Source: Spirosoma telluris
Lineage (GTDB): Bacteria > Bacteroidota > Bacteroidia > Cytophagales > Spirosomataceae
Assembly: GCA_003259005.1 (NCBI GenBank)
Contig: QLII01000001.1
Span: forward strand, 5,633,001-5,697,000
Length of the DNA: 64,000 nt
Reading direction: 5' to 3'
Positions 47,406 through 57,523 of this stretch are shown piece after piece. Position numbers and translations under genes: made by a program. Position 1 is the first letter of the stretch. Each line of letters begins with the position of its first letter. Below the pieces are notes generated by a model. The model had not been told where the DNA came from. It saw only the letters and a program-made list of their open reading frames with translations, and ran no database searches.

Positions 47406-47852
47406 CTAAGCCGCTTCGTCTTCCAGTACCGTAATGCTATTGATTTTATCGCCTTGCTGAATCTGGTCGATTACGTCTAAGCCATCGACGACTTTACCGA
47501 AAACGGTATGGTTACGGTCGAGGTGAGCGGTGTTCTGGCGGTTGTGGCAGATGAAAAACTGCGAGCCACCCGTATTGCGCCCCCGGTGCGCCATGGATAA
47601 CACGCCCCGGTCGTGGTATTGATTGTCACCCGTTAGTTCACAATCAATGGTATACCCTGGCCCGCCCGCACCGGTTCCGGTTGGATCGCCCCCCTGAATC
47701 ATGAAGTTTGGGATAACCCGGTGAAACTTAACGCCGTCGTAGAATCCTTTTTTAGCAAGCGTAATGAAGTTATTTACTGCTTTTGGGGCATCTTTCTCGA
47801 AGAACTCAATCGTCATCGTGCCCTTATCTGTATTCATTTGTGCCTTTGGCAT
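47406..47852 (-). CDS. Cyclophilin-type peptidyl-prolyl cis-trans isomerase
   Basis: This minimal cyclophilin of 148 residues is cytoplasmic, with no signal peptide. The catalytic Arg lies in FHRVIPNFMIQGGDP and the active-site loop in MAHRGRNTGGSQFFICHN. The last conserved helix region is HTVFGKVVDGLDVIDQI. It speeds proline isomerisation during folding. It is a single gene with a candidate -7 box 26 bases upstream. Confidence 0.92.
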   Translation of the reverse strand: MPKAQMNTDKGTMTIEFFEKDAPKAVNNFITLAKKGFYDGVKFHRVIPNFMIQGGDPTGTGAGGPGYTIDCELTGDNQYHDRGVLSMAHRGRNTGGSQFFICHNRQNTAHLDRNHTVFGKVVDGLDVIDQIQQGDKINSITVLEDEAA

Positions 47853-47877
47853 ACCTCAATCAATTTTGTTTTATAGA

Positions 47878-47885
47878 CAAAATTA
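47878..47885 (-). promoter_or_regulatory. Candidate -7 box (TAATTTTG) of the cyclophilin gene
   Basis: The sequence matches TAnnTTTG on the minus strand, 26 bases before the start at 47852. The -33 element is not clear. Confidence 0.4.
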
Positions 47886-48313
47886 CAACGATTAATAGTT
47901 CAGACAGAACAAAAGTTAGTGAATAGGCCTGGTCATCGGTTAATCCCAGCACATGGATGCCAGCGCGCTGATTTCATATTAATGAAAAACAAAGCCCAAT
48001 TTCATTTTGAGGATAGCAAATTCAGGAGCAAGACTATGGATTAAGTCTCTGAAATGAATTTGTCTGGTAAGTATCAAAATAGATCCAGGAGATAAATTTA
48101 TTCTTTGAATAAGTCAATTTTATGACTTATGTTTTGTGGAAAAATGCAACTAAATTGCTTGCTATTAAGTTAGAACAGCAAGAGCAAATAGAGTGATTTC
48201 TTGTTTTTGTGCAATTATACTCAACGTTATTTTTCTTACTGAGTAGTAATACTTCAGTAAATTTCACTGCAAATTCATCATTGCCTTTTTTCTGTCTTTT
48301 ATAGTCTGCCAGC
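47886..48313. other. 428-base AT-rich gap upstream of the AraC gene
   Basis: I see no gene, repeat or clear hairpin here. The stretch is strongly AT-rich from about 48050 on and presumably holds the control region of the AraC gene starting at 48314. Confidence 0.5.
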
Positions 48314-49246
48314 GTGGAAGCTCAGTCGATTCCTTACTACGATAATTTGCCGGATTTTTTGAAGGTGGTAAAGTCGATAGACTCGGCTAACCGCTGCTTC
48401 GGTATTTTTCCGTTTGAGCAGTTTGGCGGGCCGGGAGAGCTAATTCCACCCTTTCGGAGTAGTACGTATGTGGCGGCTTTAGTGACCGAAGGTAATGGCA
48501 CGATTCATTTGGATGGCGTCCCCTATCGTGTTCGGCCGGGTACGTTATATGTACTGCGGCCCTGGACGGTTCGGGCCATTCATAAAGAAGATCAATGGCG
48601 CGGCTACGTGCTGATGTTTACGTCTGAATTTGTAACCAAACGGTCGGTACTTTCCGATCCAATGCACGAGTACCCGTTTTATCGCAAGGGGGCTCAGCCA
48701 TTAATTCACATCACACCCGATGAAGCCAGTGAGTTAGCCAGTCAGTTTGAACTCATTGCTACCGAATCAGGGCATCCAACGCGTTCGAAGGCAGATCGTT
48801 TGGATCTGATTTATCATTTGCTCCAGGCATTAATGATCAAGAGTCGCCAGATTTATCGGCAAACGCTCTCGGCCATCGAGTACTCTCAGCCCGTCTCATT
48901 GGTTGAGCGCTTCCAAAGCCTGTTGCAGACCTATTACCTGCCCGATCCGAATCAGGAAACGCCGGTACTGCTAACCGTTCATGAAGCCGCTGACCGACTG
49001 CATATTCATCCACATTACCTGAGCGATATTCTGAAAAAATATACCGGTAAAACGGCTCTGCAACACATTCGGGAGCGAACGGCATTTGAAGCGCAGAATT
49101 TGATTCGAAATACCAACCTGACTGTGGCTGAAATTGGGTACCAGCTCCACTTCGACGACCCATCTAATTTTACCAAATTTTTCAAGAGCATAACCGGTAT
49201 GACACCACGTGCTTATCGTGAACAACTGTACGCGTTAGCCGCATAG
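48314..49246 (+). CDS. AraC-family regulator upstream of the RND efflux operon
   Basis: This 310-residue regulator has an N-terminal cupin domain (about 40-110, with TIHLDGVPYRVRPGTLYVL) and a C-terminal AraC HTH domain. The second helix-turn-helix is LTVAEIGYQLHFDDPSNFTK, followed by GMTPRAYREQ. It uses a GTG start at 48314, as no in-frame ATG lies close enough upstream. It lies 170 bases before the efflux operon in the same direction and is the likely regulator of it. Confidence 0.85.
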   Translation: MEAQSIPYYDNLPDFLKVVKSIDSANRCFGIFPFEQFGGPGELIPPFRSSTYVAALVTEGNGTIHLDGVPYRVRPGTLYVLRPWTVRAIHKEDQWRGYVLMFTSEFVTKRSVLSDPMHEYPFYRKGAQPLIHITPDEASELASQFELIATESGHPTRSKADRLDLIYHLLQALMIKSRQIYRQTLSAIEYSQPVSLVERFQSLLQTYYLPDPNQETPVLLTVHEAADRLHIHPHYLSDILKKYTGKTALQHIRERTAFEAQNLIRNTNLTVAEIGYQLHFDDPSNFTKFFKSITGMTPRAYREQLYALAA

Positions 49247-49346
49247 GACAATGTTAACTGGTAATTTTTATAGCTCAAATTTTAGAATCTGCACTTTTTA
49301 CCAGTGAATCTACAAAACCTACCTGTTCTGTTGATAGGCATAGTAC

Positions 49347-49354
49347 TAATTTTG
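49347..49354 (+). promoter_or_regulatory. Candidate -7 box (TAATTTTG) of the efflux operon
   Basis: The sequence matches TAnnTTTG, 62 bases before the ATG at 49416. The nearest TTG (49331-49333) is closer than usual, so activator help may be needed. Confidence 0.4.
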
Positions 49355-49415
49355 ACCCATTAGTAGATAGAGTAACGCCTAATGCAATAGGTACTAATTG
49401 CTTACCTGATTCATC

Positions 49416-52400
49416 ATGTGGATTGTCCGCTTAGCACTTGAGAAAAAATACACCATCGCCGTTATGGCGTTGCTGATTATGGTAATGGGTGGGCTGGCAG
49501 TTAATCAAATGCCAACCGACATTTTTCCACGTATCAACATTCCGGTTGTATCGGTTATTTGGGGCTATACGGGGCTGTCGACCAATGAAATGGAGAAGAT
49601 GATTACCAACTTCTCCGAAACGTCGCTCATCAACAACGTAAGTGATATTCAACGGCTCGAATCACAGACCTATAATGGAACAGCCGTTTTAAAGATTTTC
49701 TTCCAGCCATCCGTTAAGATTGAAGAAGCACTTGCGCAGGTAACGGCTATTTCGCAAACGATTCTGGTGCGGATGCCGCCCGGTACGCAGCCTCCGCTTA
49801 TTGTTCGTTACAATGCAACCGACGTACCGGTTTTACAGTTAGGCCTGTCGTCAGACAGCCTCACCGAAGCCCAAATTACCGACTATGCCCAAACGCGTGT
49901 TCGCCCCCAAATTTCGACCGTGCCTGGTAGCCGACTATCACAGGGATTCGGGGGTAAAACCCGCCAGATTGCCGTGGATCTGGAGCCAGACCAATTAATT
50001 GCCTATAACGTCACCCCAGAAGAAGTGACGAATGCCGTTTCGGCTCAAAACCTAACTTTGCCAGGAGGTTCCTTACGGCTGGCTGAGCGTGAGTATAACG
50101 TACGTCTGAACTCCAAGCCCGATGTAATTACCACGCTGAACGACATTCCTATTAAGACCGTTGGCGGAACGATCGTTCACATGCGCGATGTGGCTAACGT
50201 ACACGATGGGGCCGCCGTGCAATCGAACATTGTGAAGCAGGATGGGAGTAAAGGTGTGTTGATGCGGATCGTGAAAACAGGGAATGCCTCAACAACGGAG
50301 ATTGTCGATAAGATTAAAAATCAGATTTTGCCGACGGTTCGGGCGGCCGCTCCCTCAAACCTGCGTATTGAAGCACTATTTGACCAGTCGCTGTTTGTGC
50401 GGGCGTCCATCAAGGGGGTATTGGTGGAAGGGTTAATTGCCGCCATGCTTACGGCCGCCTTGATTTTGCTGTTTTTGGGAAGCTGGCGCAGCACACTTAT
50501 TGTCGCTATCTCGATTCCGCTGTCGATTCTGTCCTCCCTGATTGTTCTATATTTATTGGGTGAAACGCTCAATATTCAAACCTTGGGTGGGTTGGCGCTT
50601 GCCATCGGGATTCTGGTCGATGATGCCACGGTAACCATCGAAAACATTCACCGGAACGAAGAATTAGGCATGCCTCTGCGGCAGGCGATTCTGGAAGGGG
50701 CGCAGCAAATTGCTACACCAACGTTAGTGTCAACACTTACAATCTGTATTGTTTTTACGTCGGTTCTATTCCTCGAAGGCCCTGCCCGATTCCTGTTCGG
50801 TCCCCTTGCTGAAGCCGTGGTGTTTGCCATGCTGGCGTCTTATGTACTTTCGCGGACCCTGGTTCCGGCCCTTGCCGATTTGATGCTGAAAGGTGAGGGG
50901 CATGGCGTTGGGAGCACGGAGCATGGTAGCGTATCATCAGCACATCGTCCAAACGCCTTTGCCCGGTTCTATAATCGATTCAATGCTGGTTTCGACCGGT
51001 TTCAGGCTCGCTATATACGAGCGTTGGAGTGGGTGCTCAATAACCGTAGAGTCGTATTTGGCGTATTTTTGGTTGTCATTATTTTTACGGGTGTCCTGTT
51101 ACCGTTTGTCGGGCGAGATTTCTTTCCGCGTGTCGATGGTGGCCAAATGAGACTCCACTTGCGGGCACCAGCAGGTACACGACTTGAATCGTCGGAGCAA
51201 ATTTCGGCTAAAACGGCTGAAATTGTCCGTGAAGTAATTCCGGAAGAGGAACTTGGCTCAATTATCTCCAATATTGGCCTAACTTCAGAGCGATATAATT
51301 TCTTTTTCTCCGATAACTCAACGGCTAGTTCTGCCGATGCGGAATTACTAATTTCGCTGAACGAAGAACGGGCGCACTCAACCGACGATTATGCACGTGA
51401 GCTTCGGGCGCGGCTTCGTGAAGAAATGCCCGATGTAACGTACTTCTTCCTACCCGCTGATATTGTCAGTCAGATTCTGAATTTCGGTCTGACGGCGGCC
51501 ATCGACGTTCAGGTATCGGGCTTTGACCGGGCTAATAATCTCAGAGTAGCGCGGGATATGCAGGACAAAATTGCTCAGGTTCCTGGCCTGGTTGATGTGC
51601 ATTTGCATCAGGTTTTAGACGCTCCCGAATTATTCCTGGATGTTGACCGCGAACGCGCCGGGCAGTTTGGCCTGACTGAACAACGGGTGGCCACGAACCT
51701 GAATATTTCGCTGAGTGGTACTGGCCAAACCCGCCCGAACTTCTGGCCAGACCCGAATACGGGCTTCCCATACATTATTGCAGTTCAAACGCCACCGTAC
51801 AAACTCGATTCATACGACAAACTGCTGCAGACACCCATTACGTCTAATCAGGCTTCTCCGCAGCTATTAAGCAACGTTATGACGATGCGACGCACGGTTG
51901 CGCCAGTGATTATTAACCGGGTTAATACCCAACCGACCTATGATGTCTATGCGTCTGTTGAGAAAACAGACTTAGGTTCTGTCGCGAAGGCATTAGAGAA
52001 AATCTCGGCCGACTATAAAACACAGCTCAAACCCGGTAACGTGATTTCGATTCGGGGACAGGTAGAAAGTATGGAAAGTGCGTTTAATCGACTGGGGCTG
52101 GGTATTGTCTTTGCCGCTTTGCTGGTTTACCTGCTCATGGTAGTCAATTTCCAGTCGTTCCGGTATCCATTCATTATTATTACAGCCTTGCCAGGTGCCT
52201 TGTGCGGCATGGTCTGGATGCTCTTCCTGACTGGAACTACATTCAGCATTCCGTCGCTCATGGGTGCTATCATGAGCGTAGGGGTCGCAACGGCAAACAG
52301 TATTCTGCTGGTTAGCTTTGCCAAAGATCACCTACCCGAAGTAGGCGGTAATGCCTACGAGGCAGCCCTCGAAGCTGGCCGGACCCGGTTGCGTCCTATT

Positions 52401-52610
52401 CTGATGACAGCCATCGCCATGATTATCGGCATGTTGCCAATGTCGCTGGGGCTGGGTGAAGGTGGGGAGCAAAATGCACCGCTTGGACGGGCCGTAATTG
52501 GCGGCTTGTTAATGGCTACCTTCACTACGTTATTATTTGTGCCGGTTGTTTTCAGCTACCTGGCCCGGAAAACTAAAACGGAGCCTCAAGCGCCAACAGT
52601 TGCCTCATGA
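49416..52610 (+). CDS. RND efflux transporter permease
   Basis: This proton-driven inner-membrane pump subunit has 1064 residues and 12 helices with two large periplasmic loops, of the AcrB/HAE type. The proton-relay Asp residues are in helix 4 (LAIGILVDDATVTIENI). The N-terminal TM1 region is followed by QMPTDIFPRINIPVVSV, typical of the family. It pairs with the adaptor at 52926 and the outer-membrane channel at 54026 to export drugs or toxic compounds. Its stop overlaps the DUF952 start. The insert around residues 490-510, with many Gly/His/Ser, is a poorly conserved loop. Confidence 0.93.
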   Translation: MWIVRLALEKKYTIAVMALLIMVMGGLAVNQMPTDIFPRINIPVVSVIWGYTGLSTNEMEKMITNFSETSLINNVSDIQRLESQTYNGTAVLKIFFQPSVKIEEALAQVTAISQTILVRMPPGTQPPLIVRYNATDVPVLQLGLSSDSLTEAQITDYAQTRVRPQISTVPGSRLSQGFGGKTRQIAVDLEPDQLIAYNVTPEEVTNAVSAQNLTLPGGSLRLAEREYNVRLNSKPDVITTLNDIPIKTVGGTIVHMRDVANVHDGAAVQSNIVKQDGSKGVLMRIVKTGNASTTEIVDKIKNQILPTVRAAAPSNLRIEALFDQSLFVRASIKGVLVEGLIAAMLTAALILLFLGSWRSTLIVAISIPLSILSSLIVLYLLGETLNIQTLGGLALAIGILVDDATVTIENIHRNEELGMPLRQAILEGAQQIATPTLVSTLTICIVFTSVLFLEGPARFLFGPLAEAVVFAMLASYVLSRTLVPALADLMLKGEGHGVGSTEHGSVSSAHRPNAFARFYNRFNAGFDRFQARYIRALEWVLNNRRVVFGVFLVVIIFTGVLLPFVGRDFFPRVDGGQMRLHLRAPAGTRLESSEQISAKTAEIVREVIPEEELGSIISNIGLTSERYNFFFSDNSTASSADAELLISLNEERAHSTDDYARELRARLREEMPDVTYFFLPADIVSQILNFGLTAAIDVQVSGFDRANNLRVARDMQDKIAQVPGLVDVHLHQVLDAPELFLDVDRERAGQFGLTEQRVATNLNISLSGTGQTRPNFWPDPNTGFPYIIAVQTPPYKLDSYDKLLQTPITSNQASPQLLSNVMTMRRTVAPVIINRVNTQPTYDVYASVEKTDLGSVAKALEKISADYKTQLKPGNVISIRGQVESMESAFNRLGLGIVFAALLVYLLMVVNFQSFRYPFIIITALPGALCGMVWMLFLTGTTFSIPSLMGAIMSVGVATANSILLVSFAKDHLPEVGGNAYEAALEAGRTRLRPILMTAIAMIIGMLPMSLGLGEGGEQNAPLGRAVIGGLLMATFTTLLFVPVVFSYLARKTKTEPQAPTVAS

Positions 52611-52906
52611 GCTTAATTTATCACATTGTTCCGGCTGCCGATTGGGCTGCTCAGGAAAGTTCGCCCACGTATGAAGCCGCCAGTTTAACGACTGAGGGCT
52701 TCATCCATTTGTCTAAAAAAGAACAGGTTGGTGCCACATTGAGCCGTTACTATGCCACCGTTCCCGATTTATTGCTTTTGCACGTGGATACAAACAAACT
52801 GACGCAGGAGCTGAAATATGAACCTGCCACCAATAATGAGTTGTTTCCGCATCTGTATGGTCCACTTAATAAAGATGCCGTTGTAGAAATAGAGCGATTG
52901 AACTAA
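52607..52906 (+). CDS. DUF952 family protein
   Basis: This 99-residue protein of the DUF952 family (PF06108) is probably a small cytoplasmic enzyme-like fold with no known reaction. The family pattern is visible: IYHIVPAADW, then TEGFIHLSKKEQV, LLLLHVD and FPHLYGPLN. It starts by a 4-base overlap with the pump gene and ends 20 bases before the adaptor gene. It is therefore part of the efflux operon. A non-transport gene placed between pump and adaptor is unusual. Confidence 0.88.
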   Translation: MSLIYHIVPAADWAAQESSPTYEAASLTTEGFIHLSKKEQVGATLSRYYATVPDLLLLHVDTNKLTQELKYEPATNNELFPHLYGPLNKDAVVEIERLN

Positions 52907-52925
52907 TTGTCTTTGCCTTACCTAT

Positions 52926-54029
52926 ATGAAAGCGTTACGAATCATTCTTCCACTACTGGCACTCACGGCCTTGTTCGTGTTCTTTGGGGTGCTGCCGCGT
53001 ATTAAAAATACGCAGGAACTAAAAGCGGCTGCCGATCAGGAAAAGAACCGGGAACCCATTGTGAACGCAGTGGCCCTTAAGCACTCGTCAGACACAACGG
53101 GGTTGACCCTGCCCGGTCAGATTCAGCCTTATCGGCAAACGCCTTTATACGCCCGTACGCAGGGATTTTTGCGACGTTGGTATGTCGATATTGGCGCGCA
53201 GGTAAAACAGGGTCAATTACTGGCTACAATTGATGCGCCGGAACTTGATCAGGACATTGCTCGTGCCAAAGCCGATCAGCAACTGGCCCAGGTTAATCTC
53301 GACCGTTTGCAGAGTGTTCAGCTGCCCGGTGCCATTGCGAAACAGGATATTGACACCCGGCAGTCGGGCGTTACAGTCGCCAAAGCTAATCTGGGCCGTT
53401 TGGAGGCCTTGAAAGACTTACAGCAAATTCGTGCTCCTTTTAGCGGGGTTATCACGAGCCGAACGGCTGAAAATGGCGTAATCGTGTCGCCCGGATCAGG
53501 CCAGCCTTTATTTACACTGTCAGAGCTAGGCACATTGCGGGTATTTGTCGATGTGCCACAGACCTATTATCGGTACATAAAGATCGGGATGCCTGCTACG
53601 GTTATTGTTCCTGAGCTTAAGAATCAGAAGTTTATGGGAAAAGTGGTTCGCACATCGGGGGCGTTACGGAATGACTCCCGGACCTTATTGGCCGAAGTTG
53701 TTATTCCTAATCCTAAACAGGCGCTCCCATCCGGTTTGTATAGCCAGGTAAAATTTGATATGATTGCAGCTACAGCGCCCATCCTGATCCCGGCGAATGC
53801 TTTACAAATAACGGCCGAAGGCGCACGCGTAGTAGTGGTTGACGCTGATCAGCGCGTACGATTTGTACCCATTACATTAGGCCGTGACTATGGGACAACG
53901 CTCGAAGCGACAAATGGCCTGACCGGACAGGAAACCGTAGTAACGAACCCGAATGACCGCCTTCGTGATGGTCAGAAGGTTCGCTTCCGGAAAGGGAGTG
54001 TTGCTGAAAAAACCGTAGCCCAACGATGA
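52926..54029 (+). CDS. RND periplasmic adaptor (membrane fusion protein)
   Basis: This 367-residue membrane fusion protein links the pump to the outer-membrane channel. The N-terminal hydrophobic helix (about 4-21) anchors it. The lipoyl half motifs are LYARTQGFLRRWYVDIGAQV and RAPFSGVITSRTAENG, with a helical hairpin between them. A beta-barrel and membrane-proximal domain follow. It overlaps the TolC-like gene by 4 bases, confirming a single operon. Confidence 0.92.
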   Translation: MKALRIILPLLALTALFVFFGVLPRIKNTQELKAAADQEKNREPIVNAVALKHSSDTTGLTLPGQIQPYRQTPLYARTQGFLRRWYVDIGAQVKQGQLLATIDAPELDQDIARAKADQQLAQVNLDRLQSVQLPGAIAKQDIDTRQSGVTVAKANLGRLEALKDLQQIRAPFSGVITSRTAENGVIVSPGSGQPLFTLSELGTLRVFVDVPQTYYRYIKIGMPATVIVPELKNQKFMGKVVRTSGALRNDSRTLLAEVVIPNPKQALPSGLYSQVKFDMIAATAPILIPANALQITAEGARVVVVDADQRVRFVPITLGRDYGTTLEATNGLTGQETVVTNPNDRLRDGQKVRFRKGSVAEKTVAQR

Positions 54030-55525
54030 AAAAAAATATAGTTTGTAGTTTGTGGTTTGTCGCTTTTAGTTATGTCGCACTAGCCCAGACAACACCCATC
54101 AGCCCACCAGGTGGTGCCGTGACAATTCAGCCAGGTAATGGCTCTACGAATACACCCGGTACCGTTCAGCCACAGTCTCCTGGGGCAACCAATACGAATA
54201 CCCAATTAGTGAACGGGGCGTCGGTTCCCACTCCGACTGACCTGTCTCCAACGCTAACGGTTAGCGGCTTTCGGCGATTTGGTGATCCTTTACTCGAATC
54301 ACTGATTCAGCAGGGTCTGGACAATAGCCCGAATCTAAGAGCAGCACTAAGCCGTGTGGAAGAAGCGCGGATTCGGGTGCGAGTGGCGCAGTCATTTCTG
54401 TCGCCTTCATTACGGAGTTCGGCCTTAATTACGACTCAAAGCCTGTCCCAGCACCGACCATTGGCCCTTTTAACGGCTGCACCAGATGAAACTCCCCGGT
54501 TTCAGTTAAATACGCTTCAATTGCTACCGATTGATGCCAGCTATGAACTGGATTTATTCAAACGGATTCGGAATACGATCGCGGTTACCGATTTGCAGGC
54601 GCAGGCTAGCATGGCCGATTATCAGGCGTTTCGGCTAACACTGGCATCCGATATTGCGCGTACCTATTTGCTCATTCGGGGTAACGACGCCGAACAAGCC
54701 GTTTTTCGCCGGAATATTCAATCCCGCGATACGACTCTCTCGATCCTTCGCGAGCGTTTCCGGGTTGGCTTGATTAATCAAATTGATGTTCAACGGGCTG
54801 AAACGGACTATGCTGGTTTGCAGGTAACCCTTAAAGGACTTGAGCGCGCTCGCGTTGAACTTGTTAATGGGCTGTCACAACTTTGCGCCCAGGACCCAAC
54901 CCAGTTTTCAGTGCCTTCCGGTGCCCTGCCGTCGACGGTGCCAACCTATCCGTACGCCAGTGTCTCACCTGAACAATTACAGCATCGACCAGACCTGGTG
55001 CAATTTATTCGACAAAGTCAGATCTCAGCGGCACAGGTTACCGTTCAGCAGAATAGCACCATGCCAAGAGTCAATCTGGTTGGCTCGGCTGGATTGCTGT
55101 CAGGGCGGGTTGGTCCCTGGTTCACGCCTAGTAGTGGCACTTACATTTTGGGCGTAAATGCTTCAGTACCACTCTATGAAGGACACCGTGCTCGTCAGAA
55201 TATAGCGCTCTCGAAACAACTGGTACAAACTAATCAGCAGACTTACCTACAAGCGCTTCAACTGGCTCAACGAGACGCCGAAACGGCTTTGGACAATCTT
55301 ACACTGCTACGCCAGCAAATTGACCTGCAAGGGCAAACGCTGACGCTGGCTCGCCGGACAGAACAGTATAACCGTGAACTTTACGTCCGGGGATTGGCTA
55401 CCTATCTGGAAGTACTCGACGCTCAACGAACTATTCTCACGACTGAGCAGCAGTTAGTTCAACTTCGTAGCCAGGAGTCTCAATATGCCGTTGCTCTATT
55501 GCGGGCCGTTGGTGGAGATTGGTAG
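54026..55525 (+). CDS. TolC/NodT-type outer-membrane efflux channel
   Basis: This 499-residue outer-membrane factor has a signal peptide (ending near ALAQTT), then a Pro/Gly/Thr/Asn-rich linker to about residue 75, and two OEP repeats forming the trimeric barrel and periplasmic tunnel. Typical spots are DPLLESLIQQGLDNSPNLRA, YELDLFKRIRNT and YLEVLDAQRT. No lipobox Cys is seen, unlike many NodT-family lipoproteins. It completes the efflux system encoded from 49416. Confidence 0.9.
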   Translation: MKKNIVCSLWFVAFSYVALAQTTPISPPGGAVTIQPGNGSTNTPGTVQPQSPGATNTNTQLVNGASVPTPTDLSPTLTVSGFRRFGDPLLESLIQQGLDNSPNLRAALSRVEEARIRVRVAQSFLSPSLRSSALITTQSLSQHRPLALLTAAPDETPRFQLNTLQLLPIDASYELDLFKRIRNTIAVTDLQAQASMADYQAFRLTLASDIARTYLLIRGNDAEQAVFRRNIQSRDTTLSILRERFRVGLINQIDVQRAETDYAGLQVTLKGLERARVELVNGLSQLCAQDPTQFSVPSGALPSTVPTYPYASVSPEQLQHRPDLVQFIRQSQISAAQVTVQQNSTMPRVNLVGSAGLLSGRVGPWFTPSSGTYILGVNASVPLYEGHRARQNIALSKQLVQTNQQTYLQALQLAQRDAETALDNLTLLRQQIDLQGQTLTLARRTEQYNRELYVRGLATYLEVLDAQRTILTTEQQLVQLRSQESQYAVALLRAVGGDW

Positions 55526-55581
55526 AGATATAGCAGGGATCAACGTATGGGTAATTGATCTGTCTTGATAAACGGGTTAGC

Positions 55582-55616
55582 AAAAGCAGTATCCTTTGGA
55601 TTTGGGTACTGCTTTT
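55582..55616 (+). terminator. Terminator of the efflux operon
   Basis: A 13-bp stem with one mismatch (55582-55594 with 55604-55616) ends in CTTTT and closes the RND operon. The rest of the 354-base gap up to 55879 is AT-rich, shows nothing else clear, and should contain the manC promoter. Confidence 0.75.
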
Positions 55617-55879
55617 TGATGGGTTACCGTGTTAAGCTTTATGAATTACTTTTATTGTTTTCATAAATAAAAATGGTTAACAAATGACTACACACTAATA
55701 CTTGGTGATACTGAAAAAGGATATTGGTAAATAGAGTATGTTGATTTTAATTGTAAATTGAGGCTTTTAGCCAAAGGAGCACCCTGATAAGCATTTCGCT
55801 CAGGCTAAGAATACTAAACTTTTCTAGTACAAAAACAGTAAGATAGTGGCAACTTTGTTATAAAATCAGTTTCATATCA

Positions 55880-56965
55880 ATGAATCACACCTATGTCATT
55901 ATTATGGCGGGGGGCGTCGGAACACGGTTCTGGCCCTTCAGCCGAACGAGTTATCCCAAGCAATTCCACGATGTTCTTGGCACGGGCCGAACACTACTTC
56001 AACAAACTGCCGACCGTTTTGATGGCATTTGCCCTCCTGAAAATATTTATATAGTTACCAGTTCGCTTTACAAAGACCTTTGCCAGCAACAGCTCCCGCA
56101 ACTATCTGATGATCAGGTATTATGCGAACCTATTGCTCGTAATACGGCTCCCTGTGTTGCGTATGCCTGCTATAAAATAGCGCAGCAAGACCCAGAAGCC
56201 AATATTGTGGTTGCACCGGCCGATCATATTATTCTGAAGGAAGAGGAGTTCAAACACACTATCCAAAAGGCACTTGATGCCACCAAAGCGGATGATATTC
56301 TGGTAACCCTGGGTATCCAACCAAGTCGCCCAGACACGGGTTACGGCTATATTCAGTATATTCCTGAAGTAAGTGAAGGCATTAAAAACCAACGTCCGTT
56401 GCGAGTTAAGACGTTTACTGAAAAGCCGCACCTCGAATTGGCGAAACAATTTGTGGAAAGTGGCGAATTCGTCTGGAATGCAGGTATTTTCGTTTGGAAT
56501 GCCCAGACAATCATCAAAGCATTTGAAACCTATCTGCCCGAAGTAGCCGAAATTTTTGAAGAAGGGAAAGACGCTTATTACACCGAGCGCGAAAGTGCAT
56601 TTGTCGACAGGGCGTATTCACTGACAAAAAGCATTTCCATTGATAATGGGATCATGGAGAAAGCCGCAAACGTGTATGTCGTGCTAAGTGATTTTGGTTG
56701 GTCAGACTTGGGTACCTGGAAGTCGCTGTATGAGGTATCCGACAAGAATGATGACTTCAACGTAATTGACGGCCATATTCTGCTATACGATACGAAGAAC
56801 TGCATTATCAAAACACCAAAAGATCGACTGGTAGTAGTTAACGGCCTGGATGGCTTCATTGTGGCCGAGTACGATAATGTATTGATGATTTGCCGGAAAG
56901 AAGAAGAACAAAAAGTGAAAAACTTTGTAGCCGATGCCAAAGAACGAGGTATCGAGTTTGTCTAA
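55880..56965 (+). CDS. manC: Mannose-1-phosphate guanylyltransferase
   Basis: This 361-residue enzyme makes GDP-mannose from mannose-1-phosphate and GTP. The nucleotide-binding signature is MAGGVGTRFWPFSRTSYPKQ. Other conserved parts are VAPADHIIL, RPDTGYGYIQY, KTFTEKP and WNAGIFVWNAQT. It lacks the C-terminal phosphomannose isomerase half of bifunctional forms. It supplies activated mannose for surface glycans and GDP-fucose-type sugars, and so serves the glycosyltransferases in the 29-40 kb cluster. It is a single gene between two terminators. Confidence 0.92.
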   Translation: MNHTYVIIMAGGVGTRFWPFSRTSYPKQFHDVLGTGRTLLQQTADRFDGICPPENIYIVTSSLYKDLCQQQLPQLSDDQVLCEPIARNTAPCVAYACYKIAQQDPEANIVVAPADHIILKEEEFKHTIQKALDATKADDILVTLGIQPSRPDTGYGYIQYIPEVSEGIKNQRPLRVKTFTEKPHLELAKQFVESGEFVWNAGIFVWNAQTIIKAFETYLPEVAEIFEEGKDAYYTERESAFVDRAYSLTKSISIDNGIMEKAANVYVVLSDFGWSDLGTWKSLYEVSDKNDDFNVIDGHILLYDTKNCIIKTPKDRLVVVNGLDGFIVAEYDNVLMICRKEEEQKVKNFVADAKERGIEFV

Positions 56966-56971
56966 AACCCG

Positions 56972-57027
56972 TATCCTTCAATTCCCAGGGGTCAAATTAA
57001 AAACCTGCCCCTGGGAATTGAAGGATA
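56972..57027 (+). terminator. Terminator-like hairpin after manC
   Basis: A perfect 20-bp stem (56972-56991 with 57008-57027) encloses a 16-base loop and begins seven bases after the manC stop. It lacks a U-tract. Confidence 0.6.
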
Positions 57028-57523
57028 TGGACGTATTTACGAAATCGCTTGCCAGGCAGGCAGCCTATGAAAAGCTGAGATAACGCTCGGCCCTTCTTTT
57101 TAGCACGTTTCCAATCCCATCCTGCCTTCTAATCGTCTGCTCATTGAGTATAGAGAAAACACTAAATTTTCGATCAGCGCGATTGTCTGGAGCCTCATTT
57201 ACCGATCAATCAATTGGTCTTAAGTAGCTAGAATATAGCCAAGGCATTAAAAGAATTGATATGTTTGTAGCAAATTCGACCTTTCAGCCAGCCTGTGGTT
57301 CCTATGACTGTGTACTAAGCAGGCATCGTGAAGCCCACTTGCTAAACTCAATCAACTTTACCTGAGCGTATCTTTAGGCTTTTAATATCTTTGTTGTGAC
57401 TTCCATAAAATGGGCGACAAAGTACCCAAAGAATAGTATCGATTACTTATTGGAAGTTTAATAAACTAATTGCTACTAATTCTTTACTGTGTATTTACAT
57501 TTAACAGAGGCAATCAACTTTCT
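57028..57523. other. 496-base gap before the methyltransferase gene
   Basis: I see no convincing gene. TATCTTTG at 57386-57393 matches the -7 consensus and could start a transcript with a leader of about 120 bases for the gene at 57524. The block 57028-57380 shows no repeat or structure that I can support. Confidence 0.4.
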
